Origin: Clostridia bacterium | GTDB lineage: Bacteria; Bacillota; Clostridia; Oscillospirales; Butyricicoccaceae | NCBI GenBank assembly: GCA_017394205.1 | Contig: JAFOPS010000039.1 | Span: forward strand, 1-62,034 | DNA: 62,034 nt | Direction of reading: 5' to 3' | Shown: piece after piece, positions 26,595 through 36,377 of the stretch | How the letters are laid out: each line of letters begins with the position of its first letter | How positions within the stretch are numbered: position 1 is the stretch's first letter | Notes under the pieces: model-generated | What the model was told of the DNA's origin: nothing | Seen by the model: the letters and a program-made list of their open reading frames with translations, nothing else | The model's database searches: none | Program-made: the position numbers and the translations under genes

Positions 26595-26674
26595 GAGGAT
26601 GAATGACGGCTGTCGCGCGCCGCCATTTGTTTTTACGGAAAGCGCGGTACGGATCAAAAAAAGGAGGAATACGG

Positions 26675-28669
26675 ATGACAACACAAAAAAGACTGGCAGC
26701 GCTGCTGCTGATCGCCGCGCTGCTGGTGAGCGTTGCGGCCTGCACGAAGGCGCCCACACCACCGGATTCTACGCCCGGCACTGAAGGCACACCCGGTACG
26801 ACTCCCGACACATCTCAGCCGCCGGTGACACAAACGGCGAAGGAGCTGACGGACTGGGTGACCTATCTGACCACCGTCAACGAAATGGAGACCTTCAACA
26901 TTCTGTACAGTCAGAACAACAAGGAACTGCAGGTGCTGACCAACTGCATCGATCCGCTGATCACCCATGACAACTACGGCAACATGGTCCCGGCGGCGGC
27001 CGAGAGCTGGAGCACAGACGACAACGGCAAGACCTGGGTCTTCCAGATCCGCCCGGGCATCAAATGGGTGGACTATCAGGGCAATCCCATGGCCGACCTG
27101 GTGGCCTCCGACTGGCTTTACGGTCTGGAATGGGTGCTGAACTTCCACAAGAACGAGGCCAAGAACACCTCCATGCCCACAGAGATGATCGAGGGCGCTG
27201 CGGCGTATTACAACTACACCAAGGACCTTTCCGAGGACGAGGGCAAGGCCCTGGGGCTGGACGTCTTCCTGAGCATGGTGGGCATCGAGGCGCGGGACGA
27301 GCATACGCTGGTCTATACCTGCCTGGCGCCCATGCCGTATTTCCCCACGCTTGCCACCTACAACTGCCTGTATCCCGCGGCGCCGGAGCTCATCGAGCAG
27401 CTGGGCATCGACGGCTTCCGGGCCTGCACCTATGACAACATGTGGTACACCGGTCCCTATACCATCACCACCTTCGTGGCCGAAAACGAAAAGGTTCTCA
27501 CCAAAAACCCGAGTTACTGGGACGAGAGCTGCAAGCGGTTCGACACCGTCACCTACAAGATGGTGGAGAGCGCCGACGTGGCCTTCCAGATGTATCAGGC
27601 CGGTCAGCTGGACCACGTGGATCTCACCGAGAGCAACCTGACCACCATTTACAACAACGAGCGCAACGAGCTGCATGACAATCTGGTGGAGGCCCGTCCC
27701 ACCAAGTATTCTTATCAGATCCACCTCTGCTATGACAAGAATCAGGAGGACGGCGTGACGGCCGATGACAACTGGAACAAGGCCGTGGCCAACGAGGCCT
27801 TCCGTCTGGCGTGGTATTACGGGCTGGACGCCACCAATTATCTGTCCCGCACCAACTTCATCAATCCCCAGAAGTGCGCCAACTACACCTATACCATGAG
27901 CAATCTGGTGTCCTTCAGCGACGGGACGGAGTATACCGCCCGCGTGCGGGAGCTGCTGGGCATCGTGCCCGACGACGAGTCCTTCGCGCGGCTGGATGCG
28001 GAAAAGGCCCAGGCGTACAAGGCCCAGGCCATGGAGGAGCTGGCGGCGCAGGGCGTCACCTTCCCGGTCCGGGCGGATTATTACATCTCCGGCTCCAGCC
28101 AGACGGCTCTGGATACGGCCAATGTGCTCAAGCAGGTCTTCACCGACTGCCTGGGGGACGATTTCTGCGTGCTCAACATCTGCACCTATATCTCCTCCAT
28201 CGCCAACGAGGTGCGGAACCCCAGAAAGGCGTCCTTCTACATCAACGGCTGGGGCGCTGACTACGGCGATCCCCAGAACTATCTGGGCCAGGAGACCTAC
28301 GGCGAGGATAACGCCTATTATTCCGAGGCGTATTCCAAGATCAACGACGCCACCGATCCGCAGCTCATCGCCACCTATCAGCACTACACCGAGATGGTGA
28401 ACGCGGCAGCCGCCATCGTGGACGATATGGACGCCCGTTACGAGGCCTATGCGCAGGCCGAGGTCTATATGATCGAGCACGCGCTGGTGATCCCCTGGTA
28501 CAAGAACGTTACCTGGCAGGTGACCCACGCCAATGACTATTCCAAGATCTATGCCCTCTACGGCTGCCAGACCAACCGGTTCGTTAACTGGGTGACCTCC
28601 GAGGACGCCTATACCACGGCGGAATACGACGCTTTTGCGGCGGCTTATGAAACGGAGGCGAGCCGGTAA
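26675..28669 (+). CDS. Oligopeptide ABC transporter, substrate-binding lipoprotein
   Basis: A 664-residue family 5 solute-binding protein (OppA/DppA type). ATG 26675 follows AAGGAGGAAT. A lipoprotein signal peptide covers residues 1-22, with lipobox VSVAAC, followed by a Thr/Pro-rich linker. The body has typical SBP5 blocks such as AESWSTDDNGKTWVFQIRPG and the C-terminal domain with WGADYGDPQNYL. It is anchored outside the membrane and hands peptides to the two permeases that follow at 3 bp. Substrate is not deducible. An in-frame ATG at 26603 would give an implausible 24-residue extension. Confidence 0.92.
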   Translation: MTTQKRLAALLLIAALLVSVAACTKAPTPPDSTPGTEGTPGTTPDTSQPPVTQTAKELTDWVTYLTTVNEMETFNILYSQNNKELQVLTNCIDPLITHDNYGNMVPAAAESWSTDDNGKTWVFQIRPGIKWVDYQGNPMADLVASDWLYGLEWVLNFHKNEAKNTSMPTEMIEGAAAYYNYTKDLSEDEGKALGLDVFLSMVGIEARDEHTLVYTCLAPMPYFPTLATYNCLYPAAPELIEQLGIDGFRACTYDNMWYTGPYTITTFVAENEKVLTKNPSYWDESCKRFDTVTYKMVESADVAFQMYQAGQLDHVDLTESNLTTIYNNERNELHDNLVEARPTKYSYQIHLCYDKNQEDGVTADDNWNKAVANEAFRLAWYYGLDATNYLSRTNFINPQKCANYTYTMSNLVSFSDGTEYTARVRELLGIVPDDESFARLDAEKAQAYKAQAMEELAAQGVTFPVRADYYISGSSQTALDTANVLKQVFTDCLGDDFCVLNICTYISSIANEVRNPRKASFYINGWGADYGDPQNYLGQETYGEDNAYYSEAYSKINDATDPQLIATYQHYTEMVNAAAAIVDDMDARYEAYAQAEVYMIEHALVIPWYKNVTWQVTHANDYSKIYALYGCQTNRFVNWVTSEDAYTTAEYDAFAAAYETEASR

Positions 28670-28672
28670 ACG

Positions 28673-29626
28673 ATGCTGAAATACACGATCAAAAGACTGC
28701 TTCAGTCGCTGCTGACGGTCTTCGTCGTTGTGACGATCGTGTTTCTGCTGCTTCGTCTGATGCCGACCGACTATTATTTTACGGAAGATGAACTGATCAA
28801 GCTGACTGATGAGCAGAAAGACGATATCCTGCAGGCGGCGGGGCTGAAGGACAGCGCCTTCGTCCAGCTGGGGCGGTTTTACGCCGCCGTGTTCCGGGGC
28901 GACCTGGGAACGTCGCGGCGGATCATGAACGGCAAGCCCGTCACCGAGGTGATCGGCGACCGCTTCGGCATCTCCATGCGGATGGGCTGTATGGCGCTGA
29001 TCATCTCGCTGCTGGTGGGGATCCCCATGGGGATCCTGCAGGCTCGGCACAAGGACGGCGTTTTCGACCATTTTGGCACCGCCTATACCATCTTTATCAA
29101 CGCGGTGCCCCGGCTGGTGTCCTATTCGCTGGTCTATATCCTGGGCGTGCGTCTGCTGAGACTCCCGGCCATGTATTCCACCCGGCAGCCGGGCGTATCC
29201 AGCATCCTGCCCATCCTGTGCCTGGCCATGGGGTCCATCGCCGGCTACGCGCTGTGGATGCGCCGCTATATGGTGGACGAAATGACAAAGGACTATATCA
29301 AGCTGGCGCGGATCAAGGGCCTGACCCCCCGCGGGATCATGTTCCGCCACGTGCTGCGCAACGCCTTCGTCCCCATGGCGCAGAATCTCCCCACCACGTT
29401 TTTGCTGACCATCGGCGGCTCGCTTCTGGTGGAGCGGTTTTTCTCCGTGCCGGGGATGGGGCCGCTCCTCACCAATTCCATCAACCGATATGACACCAAC
29501 GTGGTGCAGATCCTGGTGATGCTTTACGCCTCCATGGGCGTGATGGGCATGTTTCTGGGGGATCTGCTCATGTCGGCGTTCGATCCCCGCATCCGGCTGA
29601 CAGGGAAGGGCGGTGAGAGCAGATGA
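28673..29626 (+). CDS. Oligopeptide ABC transporter permease (OppB type)
   Basis: A 317-residue membrane permease with about six transmembrane helices. The N-terminal LKYTIKRLLQSLLTVFVVVTIVF is typical of OppB/DppB. The EAA loop is in DYIKLARIKGLTPRGIMFRHVLRNA, the contact site for the ATPase. It ends in an ATGA overlap with the next permease. Confidence 0.93.
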   Translation: MLKYTIKRLLQSLLTVFVVVTIVFLLLRLMPTDYYFTEDELIKLTDEQKDDILQAAGLKDSAFVQLGRFYAAVFRGDLGTSRRIMNGKPVTEVIGDRFGISMRMGCMALIISLLVGIPMGILQARHKDGVFDHFGTAYTIFINAVPRLVSYSLVYILGVRLLRLPAMYSTRQPGVSSILPILCLAMGSIAGYALWMRRYMVDEMTKDYIKLARIKGLTPRGIMFRHVLRNAFVPMAQNLPTTFLLTIGGSLLVERFFSVPGMGPLLTNSINRYDTNVVQILVMLYASMGVMGMFLGDLLMSAFDPRIRLTGKGGESR

Positions 29627-30627
29627 CCGATTCCATCCGATCGATGTTCGACGAGATGCCCGAGCAGGGCGGCAGGATCTATTCCACCGAGGCGCTGGAG
29701 CAGATGACCGGAGAGCCGGAGGAAAAGCTCTTCAGCTTCGCGGAATATCACCCGGAGGAGGCCGAGCGCACCGGCTACAGCGATTATTCCTATTGGAAAA
29801 GCGTCTGGCGTATTTTCCTGAAGAAAAAATTCGCCGTGGCCATGGTGATCCTGTTCCTGGCGGTGTTCGTCTTTTCCTTCGTGGCGCTGGCCATCGGGAA
29901 ATATCAATACGACAGCCTGGTGCCCGACAACCGGCAGATGTTCATCTCCCCCAACGGGGAATACTGGTTCGGCACCGACAACATCGGGCGGGATTATTGG
30001 TGCCAGGTGTGGTACGCCACTCAGACCTCCATCAAGCTGGCGGCCATCGTGGCGCTGGGCGAGTGCGTGGTAGGCGTGGTGCTGGGATGCCTGTGGGGCT
30101 ATGTCCGCAAGCTGGACAGGTTTTTCACCGAGATCTACAACATCCTTTACAGCGTTCCCACCATCATCTACATGACGCTGATCGCCCTGATGATAGGGCG
30201 GAGCTTCTGGATCATGTGCATCACGCTCATCCTGTTTCACTGGATCTATATGGCGAAAAACGTGCGGAATCTGGTGTTCATGTACCGGGACCGGGAGTAC
30301 AATCTGGCCTCCCGCTGCCTGGGCACCCGTCTGGGGACCATCCTGTCCCGCAACATCCTGCCCTATCTCATCAGCGTGATCATCCTGCGGCTGGCGCTGT
30401 CGATCCCCAGCACCATCGGCTATGAGACCACGCTGAGCTATCTGGGGCTGGGACTGGACGTGAACACTCCCTCGCTGGGGATCCTCCTGCGCAATTCCCG
30501 GGCCTATTTTCTGGATTATCCCTATCTGCTGATCTTCCCGGCAGCCATCGTATCCATCGTCACGGTGGCCTTCTATCTGGCCGGCAACGCCTTCAGCGAC
30601 GCCGCCGACCCCAGAAACCACGTATAG
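29623..30627 (+). CDS. Oligopeptide ABC transporter permease (OppC type)
   Basis: A 334-residue permease. A long cytoplasmic N-terminus (about 65 residues) precedes the first helix ([19 protein letters not shown]), followed by the OppC-typical [21 protein letters not shown]. The EAA loop is [24 protein letters not shown]. It pairs with the upstream OppB-type subunit to form the channel. Overlap with the preceding gene is 4 bp. Confidence 0.92.
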   Translation: MTDSIRSMFDEMPEQGGRIYSTEALEQMTGEPEEKLFSFAEYHPEEAERTGYSDYSYWKSVWRIFLKKKFAVAMVILFLAVFVFSFVALAIGKYQYDSLVPDNRQMFISPNGEYWFGTDNIGRDYWCQVWYATQTSIKLAAIVALGECVVGVVLGCLWGYVRKLDRFFTEIYNILYSVPTIIYMTLIALMIGRSFWIMCITLILFHWIYMAKNVRNLVFMYRDREYNLASRCLGTRLGTILSRNILPYLISVIILRLALSIPSTIGYETTLSYLGLGLDVNTPSLGILLRNSRAYFLDYPYLLIFPAAIVSIVTVAFYLAGNAFSDAADPRNHV

Positions 30628-30640
30628 GAAAGGACCGCTT

Positions 30641-32641
30641 ATGGAAAAAGAAAAGATCATCCTTTCGGCAAAAGACGTGGAGATCCAGTTCAGCCTGCGG
30701 GGCGACCGTCTCACGGCCATCCGCGGCTGCTCCCTGGATCTGTATGAGGGCGAAACGCTGGCCATCGTGGGCGAATCGGGCTCCGGGAAGTCGGTGTTCA
30801 CAAAATCCTTTCTGGGGATGCTGGATCAGAACGGCTCGGTCACCGGCGGGAGCATCCTGTTCGAGGGCGAGGACATCGCCCGGCTGAAAAGCGAGAAGGA
30901 CTGGCGCCGGATCCGCGGCGGCAAGATCGCCATGGTCATGCAGGATCCCATGACCAGCCTCAACCCCCTCAAGCGCATCGGGCAGCAGGTGGAGGAGTCG
31001 ATCCTCCTCCACCAGCAGCTCACACCGGCCGAGGCCCGGAAAGAGGCGCTGCATATGCTGGAGCTGGTGGGCATCCCCGACGCCGAGCGCCGGTATTCCC
31101 AATACCCCCACGAGTTTTCCGGCGGGATGCGTCAGCGGGTGGTCATCGCCATCGCCGTGGCCTGCCGGCCCCGCATCCTGATCTGTGACGAGCCCACCAC
31201 GGCGCTGGATGTGACCATCCAGGCGCAGATCCTGGCGCTCATCCGCGATCTGCAGAAGAAGTTCGGCATGACCATCATCTACATCACCCACGACCTGGGC
31301 GTGGTGGCCAACGTGGCCGAGCGGGTGGCGGTGATGTACGCGGGCCAGATCATCGAGATCGGCACCGCGGAAGAGATTTTTTACGATCCCCGCCACCCCT
31401 ATTCCTGGGCGCTCTTGGGGGCCCTGCCCCAGCTGGGCATCAAGGGGGAAAAGCTCCCCACCATCGAGGGCACGCCGCCTAATCTGTTCAACCGGATCAC
31501 CGGCGACGCCTTTGCTCCGCGCAACCGGCAGGCGCTGCAGATCGACTATCAGGTGGAGCCCCCGTATTTCGAGGTCACCTCCACCCACAAGGCGAAGACC
31601 TGGCTCCTGGATCCCCGGGCGCCCCGGGTAGAGCAGCCCGATTCCATCAAGCGCCTCAGCGGCCGCATGACCGTGGATTACGGCAGCGCCCGCCATCCTC
31701 ACGAGGATCCCGATCGGGAGACCCTTATCCAGGTGCGGGACATGCAGGTGACCTTCGGAACGGGGCGGAGGAAATTTGTAGCGGTGGATCACGTGAGCTT
31801 TGAGATCTATCGGGGCGAGACCTTTGCCCTGGTGGGCGAATCGGGCTCGGGAAAGACCACCATCGGCCGGGCCATCACCCGCATCAATCCCATCTCGGCG
31901 GGTGAGATCCTGTACAAAGGGCGGCGCATCAGCGGCCGGATCTCCAAGGAGCTGGACCGCGAGGTCATCAAGGGCTGCCAGATGATCTTTCAGGATCCGC
32001 TTGCCTCGCTGAACGAGCGGGCCAAGGTGGACTATATCGTCAGCGAGGGCATCCGCAACCTGCACATGTATCGGGACGAGGCCGAGCGACAGGAAATGGT
32101 GCGGAACGCCCTCTGCGAGGTCGGTCTGCTGCCCGAGTTCGCCAGCCGGTTTCCCCACGAGTTTTCCGGCGGACAGCGTCAGCGCATCGGCATCGCCCGG
32201 GCGCTGATCATGAAGCCGGAGTTCATCGTGGCGGACGAGCCGATCTCGGCGCTGGATGTGTCCATCCGGGCGCAGGTGCTCAATCTGCTCAACGAGCTCA
32301 AGACCACCTACGGGCTGACCTATCTGTTCATTGCCCACGATCTGAGCGTGGTGCGGTTCATCGCCGACCGGATCGCCGTGATCTACAAGGGCCGCATCGT
32401 GGAGCTCAGCGAGGCCGAGGAGCTGTTCCGGCACCCGCTGCATCCTTATACCAAAGCCCTGCTTTCCGCCATCCCCGAGCCGGACCCCGCGGTGGAGCGG
32501 AACAAGGATCTGGTGGTTTATGATCCTTCGGTGCACGACTATACGGAGGACAAGCCCGTGTGGTGCGAGATCCTGCCGGGACACTTCGTCTTCGGCAATT
32601 CCGCCGAGCTGGAATCGTATCGCGCCGCCCTGCGGGCCTGA
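30641..32641 (+). CDS. Fused oligopeptide transporter ATPase (OppD-OppF in one chain)
   Basis: A 666-residue protein with two ABC ATPase domains. Domain 1 (about 5-260, OppD-like) has Walker A GESGSGKS, signature FSGGMRQR and Walker [13 protein letters not shown]. Domain 2 (about 360-620, OppF-like) has [16 protein letters not shown] and [12 protein letters not shown]. Each is followed by an OppD/F C-terminal peptide-transporter region. In most bacteria these are two proteins, so the fusion supplies both nucleotide-binding sites. It starts 13 bp after the OppC gene. Confidence 0.93.
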   Translation: MEKEKIILSAKDVEIQFSLRGDRLTAIRGCSLDLYEGETLAIVGESGSGKSVFTKSFLGMLDQNGSVTGGSILFEGEDIARLKSEKDWRRIRGGKIAMVMQDPMTSLNPLKRIGQQVEESILLHQQLTPAEARKEALHMLELVGIPDAERRYSQYPHEFSGGMRQRVVIAIAVACRPRILICDEPTTALDVTIQAQILALIRDLQKKFGMTIIYITHDLGVVANVAERVAVMYAGQIIEIGTAEEIFYDPRHPYSWALLGALPQLGIKGEKLPTIEGTPPNLFNRITGDAFAPRNRQALQIDYQVEPPYFEVTSTHKAKTWLLDPRAPRVEQPDSIKRLSGRMTVDYGSARHPHEDPDRETLIQVRDMQVTFGTGRRKFVAVDHVSFEIYRGETFALVGESGSGKTTIGRAITRINPISAGEILYKGRRISGRISKELDREVIKGCQMIFQDPLASLNERAKVDYIVSEGIRNLHMYRDEAERQEMVRNALCEVGLLPEFASRFPHEFSGGQRQRIGIARALIMKPEFIVADEPISALDVSIRAQVLNLLNELKTTYGLTYLFIAHDLSVVRFIADRIAVIYKGRIVELSEAEELFRHPLHPYTKALLSAIPEPDPAVERNKDLVVYDPSVHDYTEDKPVWCEILPGHFVFGNSAELESYRAALRA

Positions 32642-32650
32642 CGCGCAGCC

Positions 32651-33070
32651 ATGGCAGAAAAACGATTTCGGAAGCTGATCCGGCGCGTGCCCGTGGTCCG
32701 GGCCGCCCTGTCGATGGCGGCATGGCGGGCGGCGGGCGGGATCGGAGCCGCCGTCCTGTGGGAGCATTTCCTGCGGCCCCGGGGCTCGCCTCCGGCCGAA
32801 ACGGTATTCGCTCTGCTTGCGGCGGTGTTTTTCGGATTGGCCTGGGCCGCGTATCTCAGACTGGACGGGCTGAAGGGCCCCCGCGTAGCCGTGAAACGCC
32901 CCCCGCCCAAACGCCGGACGGGGGATATGGCCGATCATCTGGAGGACGATCCCGACGGCGATGCCCGTCCGCTTTTGCCTGAGGAGAAAACGGCTGCCCG
33001 CCTGGCGGCCGATCTGGCGGTATCCGTGCTGTTTTTCCTCCTGTCTCTCTGGCTGGGAGGCAGGGGATAG
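32651..33070 (+). CDS. Small conserved membrane protein of unknown function
   Basis: A 139-residue protein not recognised as a named family. A basic N-terminus is followed by hydrophobic stretches at about 25-45 and 50-68, a soluble linker with RTGDMADHLEDDPDGD, and a last helix at about residues 118-135. It begins 9 bp after the opp ATPase and ends before a terminator, so it is the last gene of that unit. The ribosome site is weak. Function cannot be stated. Confidence 0.55.
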   Translation: MAEKRFRKLIRRVPVVRAALSMAAWRAAGGIGAAVLWEHFLRPRGSPPAETVFALLAAVFFGLAWAAYLRLDGLKGPRVAVKRPPPKRRTGDMADHLEDDPDGDARPLLPEEKTAARLAADLAVSVLFFLLSLWLGGRG

Positions 33071-33086
33071 CGCGCCGCGCATGTTT

Positions 33087-33120
33087 AAATGCCGCATCCG
33101 CTTGGGTGCGGCATTTTTTT
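33087..33120 (+). terminator. Terminator after the opp unit
   Basis: AAATGCCGCA (33087-33096), a 10-nt loop, TGCGGCATTT (33107-33116) and more T residues. Confidence 0.88.
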
Positions 33121-33148
33121 GCCCGGCGCGGAATTTTTTCCCGACCCG

Positions 33149-33177
33149 TTGTTTCTTTCGGAAAAACGTGATAGAAT
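33149..33177 (+). promoter_or_regulatory. Promoter of the MBL/beta-CASP gene
   Basis: TTGTTT (33149-33154), 17 bp, TAGAAT (33172-33177), 35 bp before the ATG. Confidence 0.65.
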
Positions 33178-33212
33178 ATCCTCAGAAAAGTACGACGTTC
33201 AGGAGGCAAAGC

Positions 33213-34805
33213 ATGAAGATCACCTTTTACGGCGCGGCCCGTGCTGTCACGGGAAGCTGTCACTGCATCGACGCCTGCGGCAAGCGCATCCTGGTGGACT
33301 GCGGCCTGCAGCAGGGCGGCGACGAGGTCGACGAAAACGCGCTGCCCTTCCACCCCGGCGAGGTGGATTACGTTATCGCCACCCACGCTCATATCGACCA
33401 CACCGGCCGCATCCCCATGCTCTATCAGCAGGGCTACAGCGGGCCCGTCGTCGCCACCCGGCTGACCTGTGAGCTCATGCGGATCATGCTGCTGGACAGC
33501 GCCCACATTCAGGAGAGCGACGCCCAGTGGGCCAACCAGAAGGGCAAGCGCGCCGGGCGCGAGCCGGTGCAGCCCCTTTATACCGTGGACGATGCCAACG
33601 CCGTGATGCAGCATCTGGTCTGGCACGATTACGATCAGAAGTTTGAGCTGTGCCCGGGGATCGAGATCCGTTTCCTTGACGCGGGCCATCTTTTGGGCTC
33701 GGCCATCGTGGAAATGTGGATCACCGAGGAGGGCGTCACCAAAAAGATCGTATTTTCCGGCGACCTGGGCAACCTGCGCCAGCCCATCATTCGCGACCCC
33801 AGCTATCTCTCCGAGGCCGATTACGTCCTCACCGAGAGCACCTACGGCGACCGGGATCACGATGAGAGCGAGGGCGACTATACCGAGGCGCTGGCCGAGA
33901 TCATGGACCGCACCTTTGCACGGGGCGGAAACGTGGTCATCCCCGCCTTTGCCGTGGGGCGCACCCAGGAGCTGCTCTATTTCATCCGCGAGATCAAGCA
34001 GCAGGGACTTGTGACCAGTATGCCCGATTTCCCCGTTTATGTGGACAGTCCTCTTGCCAAGGAGGCCACCACCATCTACGACGGCGACCTCACCGGCTAT
34101 ATCGACGAGGAGGCCCAGGAGCTGGTGCGCAGCAAGGTGCGGATGCTCACCTTCCCCGATCTGCGCCTCACCGAGACCTCCGAGGAGTCCCGCGCGCTGA
34201 ACGAAGACCGCACGCCGAAGGTCATCATCTCGGCCAGCGGCATGTGCGACGCGGGCCGCATCCGCCACCATCTCAAGCATAATCTTTGGCGGCCGGAGTG
34301 CACCGTGGTCTTTGTGGGCTATCAGGCCGAGGGCAGCGTGGGCCGCCGCCTGCTGGACGGCGCCGACGCCATCAAGCTTTTCGGCGAGGAGATCGCCGTC
34401 CGGGCGCAGATCGTCAATTTCCACGGCCTGTCCTCTCACGCGGGGCTCACCGGTCTGGTGCAGTGGATCTCCGCCTTTTCTCCCAAGCCGCAGCAGGTTT
34501 TCGTGGTGCATGGCGACCACGATGTGGTTCCTCAATATGTGGAGCGGCTGCGCGTGATGGGCTTTGCGGCCCACGGCCCCGAGCTGGGAGAGGTGTATGA
34601 TCTGCTGGAGAACCGGCTGATCCGCGAGGGGCACACTCCCGAGCGCCGGGCGGCCATGCCCGGCGAGAGCGAGGCGTTCAAGGCGCTCAAGAGCCGCGGA
34701 CAGGAGCTGCTGGACGCCATCGCCCACAACAAGGGCGGCACCAACAAGGATCTCAAGCGGTTCGCCTCCGAACTGGCGGCGCTCATCGCAAAGTGGGACA
34801 GATAA
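33213..34805 (+). CDS. MBL-fold beta-CASP RNA metallohydrolase
   Basis: A 530-residue protein. ATG 33213 follows AGGAGGCAAAGC and is chosen over a much longer in-frame extension. The metallo-beta-lactamase zinc motif is THAHIDHTGRIP, with GHLLGSAIVE and SGDLG downstream. The beta-CASP region follows (PAFAVGRTQELLYFI, VDSPLA), and the C-terminal RNA-metabolising block contains IISASGMCDAGRI and SSHAGLTGLVQWI. Homologues are exonuclease-like proteins of the CPSF/YSH1 group; an RNA substrate is likely but unproven. Confidence 0.9.
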   Translation: MKITFYGAARAVTGSCHCIDACGKRILVDCGLQQGGDEVDENALPFHPGEVDYVIATHAHIDHTGRIPMLYQQGYSGPVVATRLTCELMRIMLLDSAHIQESDAQWANQKGKRAGREPVQPLYTVDDANAVMQHLVWHDYDQKFELCPGIEIRFLDAGHLLGSAIVEMWITEEGVTKKIVFSGDLGNLRQPIIRDPSYLSEADYVLTESTYGDRDHDESEGDYTEALAEIMDRTFARGGNVVIPAFAVGRTQELLYFIREIKQQGLVTSMPDFPVYVDSPLAKEATTIYDGDLTGYIDEEAQELVRSKVRMLTFPDLRLTETSEESRALNEDRTPKVIISASGMCDAGRIRHHLKHNLWRPECTVVFVGYQAEGSVGRRLLDGADAIKLFGEEIAVRAQIVNFHGLSSHAGLTGLVQWISAFSPKPQQVFVVHGDHDVVPQYVERLRVMGFAAHGPELGEVYDLLENRLIREGHTPERRAAMPGESEAFKALKSRGQELLDAIAHNKGGTNKDLKRFASELAALIAKWDR

Positions 34806-34817
34806 ACCGGATTTTTT

Positions 34818-34846
34818 AAAAGGGGCGGCGCAGCCGCCCCTTTTTT
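34818..34846 (+). terminator. Terminator after the beta-CASP gene
   Basis: AAAAGGGGCGGC-GCA-GCCGCCCCTTTT, a 12-bp stem with a T run. Confidence 0.93.
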
Positions 34847-34903
34847 GCACGAATTTTTTCTTTTTCGTAACAAATTATTCCCATTTTCCCGGCCGCTTTT
34901 TTA

Positions 34904-34909
34904 TATAAT
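34904..34909 (+). promoter_or_regulatory. Probable -10 of the TIM-barrel gene
   Basis: Perfect TATAAT at 34904-34909, 47 bp before the ATG; the -35 is weak. Confidence 0.45.
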
Positions 34910-34956
34910 ACCGTTACAGACCCACGACTTTTGACCGTCAGAAAGGAGCGACCGAA

Positions 34957-35628
34957 ATGGACTACGGAAAAGCCAACATGCCCCGGATCCAGAGCAGCCT
35001 GCGCCACCGGATCCTGAATATGCCGGAGGCCACCTACGAGGCCAGCGGCATCGTTATCAACGGACGGCGGATCAAATCGCTGGTCTTCACCACCGATCTC
35101 GCCATCATCCGCAACTGCGACGCCGACGCCGTTTTTGCCGTTTATCCCTTTACGCCCCAGCAGGTCATCAGCGACGCCATCATCAAGGCGTCTTATATCC
35201 CCGTGTTCTGCGGGGTGGGAGGCGGCGTGACCAGCGGCCGCCGTACCGTGATGCTGGCCAAGGACGCCGAGGCCCAGGGCGCTATGGGCGTGGTGCTCAA
35301 CGCCCCCGTTTCCGATGAGAATCTGACCCAGGTGGCCGGAGCGGTGGACATCCCGGTGGTCATCACCATCGTCAAGCCCGATACCGACGCGGCTGCGCGC
35401 ATGGCGGCGGGCGCCGCCATCCTCAACGTGGCCGGCGCCGAGCGCACGCCGGAGATCGTGGCGGCCATCCGGAAAGCACTGCCCGACGCTCCCATCATCG
35501 CTTCGGGCGGCAACATGAACGATACCATCCGCGAGACCATCCGCGCCGGAGCCAACGCCATCACCTATACGCCGCCCACCACCCGGGAACTGTTCCGGGA
35601 CATCATGACCAAGCACCGGGAGGGCTGA
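34957..35628 (+). CDS. TIM-barrel protein with phosphate-binding loops, function unknown
   Basis: A 223-residue soluble protein; ATG follows GAAAGGAGCGACCGAA. The alternating beta/alpha pattern and the glycine-rich ends GVGGGVTSGRR, NVAGAERTPEIV and IIASGGNMNDTIRETIRAGANAI indicate a phosphate-binding TIM barrel, similar to thiamine-phosphate synthase or sugar-phosphate epimerase folds. Clostridial homologues are often annotated simply as hydrolase; no specific activity is evident. It is a single-gene unit followed by a terminator. Confidence 0.65.
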   Translation: MDYGKANMPRIQSSLRHRILNMPEATYEASGIVINGRRIKSLVFTTDLAIIRNCDADAVFAVYPFTPQQVISDAIIKASYIPVFCGVGGGVTSGRRTVMLAKDAEAQGAMGVVLNAPVSDENLTQVAGAVDIPVVITIVKPDTDAAARMAAGAAILNVAGAERTPEIVAAIRKALPDAPIIASGGNMNDTIRETIRAGANAITYTPPTTRELFRDIMTKHREG

Positions 35629-35645
35629 GACCGGCAAACGCCTTG

Positions 35646-35683
35646 CCGCCGGAGGAACTGTCGTTTCTCCGGCGGTTTCTCTT
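35646..35683 (+). terminator. Terminator after the TIM-barrel gene
   Basis: CCGCCGGAG (35646-35654) pairs with CTCCGGCGG (35667-35675), followed by TTTCTCTT. Confidence 0.8.
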
Positions 35684-35710
35684 GCGGAAGAGCGGCTTTT
35701 GTGATACAGT
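35682..35710 (+). promoter_or_regulatory. Promoter of the 187-residue hypothetical gene
   Basis: TTGCGG (35682-35687), 17 bp, TACAGT (35705-35710), with a TG before the -10. Confidence 0.55.
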
Positions 35711-35731
35711 GGGAGCATGGGAGGTGAGGGA

Positions 35732-36295
35732 ATGCTGGAGCAGATCGACCTGGAGGAGGCCCGGGCCGCGCTGGAGACCTGCGCGCGCCGGGTGGAGCAA
35801 TACGCCTGGCTGCGGGAGGCGCTTTACGACCGGGACGTGGCGGCAGACCGGCATTTCCGCCGCGCCTTCGTCAGCCACTTCAAGCTGCGGCAAAAGGACC
35901 GGGAAGAGCTCCGCTTCTGCTTTGATTGGCTGGAGGAGCACAAAAACCGTCCGGTCTCCTTCGAAACGGCGCTGATGGATCTTTCCCGGGGGCTGGGCCT
36001 GCTGGATCCCGCCACGGCCAGCAAGCTGGCGTCGGCGATCGATCCCCGTCTCCCGGTGTGGGACAGCCAGATCCTGGGCAGCATGGGCATCCGTCCGCTG
36101 GCGCTGGAAAAGGGCAGCCGCCGGGCGGAAAAGACCGTGGAGGCCTATGAAAAACTGCAGCGGTGGTACGATCGCTATCTCCGCTCGAAAAGCGGCCGTA
36201 CGGCCGCCCGGCTTTTTGACGAGGTTTATCCCGACACGGGCTTTTCCCAGATAAAAAAGGTGGATTTCGTGGTGTGGAGCATTTTGTGGTCTTGA
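35732..36295 (+). CDS. Hypothetical mostly helical protein
   Basis: A 187-residue protein I do not recognise. ATG 35732 is placed seven bases after GGAGGT; an upstream in-frame ATG overlaps that site and is rejected. The sequence is rich in charged and aromatic residues, predicted helical, without signal peptide or membrane segment. A conserved-looking block ASKLASAIDPRLPVWDSQIL near the middle recalls helical DNA-glycosylase-like or Abi-type proteins, but this is not strong enough for a call. It has its own promoter. Confidence 0.5.
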   Translation: MLEQIDLEEARAALETCARRVEQYAWLREALYDRDVAADRHFRRAFVSHFKLRQKDREELRFCFDWLEEHKNRPVSFETALMDLSRGLGLLDPATASKLASAIDPRLPVWDSQILGSMGIRPLALEKGSRRAEKTVEAYEKLQRWYDRYLRSKSGRTAARLFDEVYPDTGFSQIKKVDFVVWSILWS

Positions 36296-36377
36296 ATACG
36301 AAGCGCAATCAAAAAGAAGCGTGAATGATTACTGGTTGTATTTTTCATAGCGCGGCTTGATTCGGAGGTGGAGAACG

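Noticed and set aside
26464..26674. Known riboswitch (cobalamin, SAM, glycine, c-di-GMP, guanidine) in the opp leader
   Set aside because: None of the conserved core strings of these classes could be found.
26599..26784. 61-codon frame overlapping the start of the opp binding-protein gene, possible leader peptide
   Set aside because: Its ATG touches the purine-rich site, the peptide is not conserved-looking, and it overlaps the signal peptide region out of frame.
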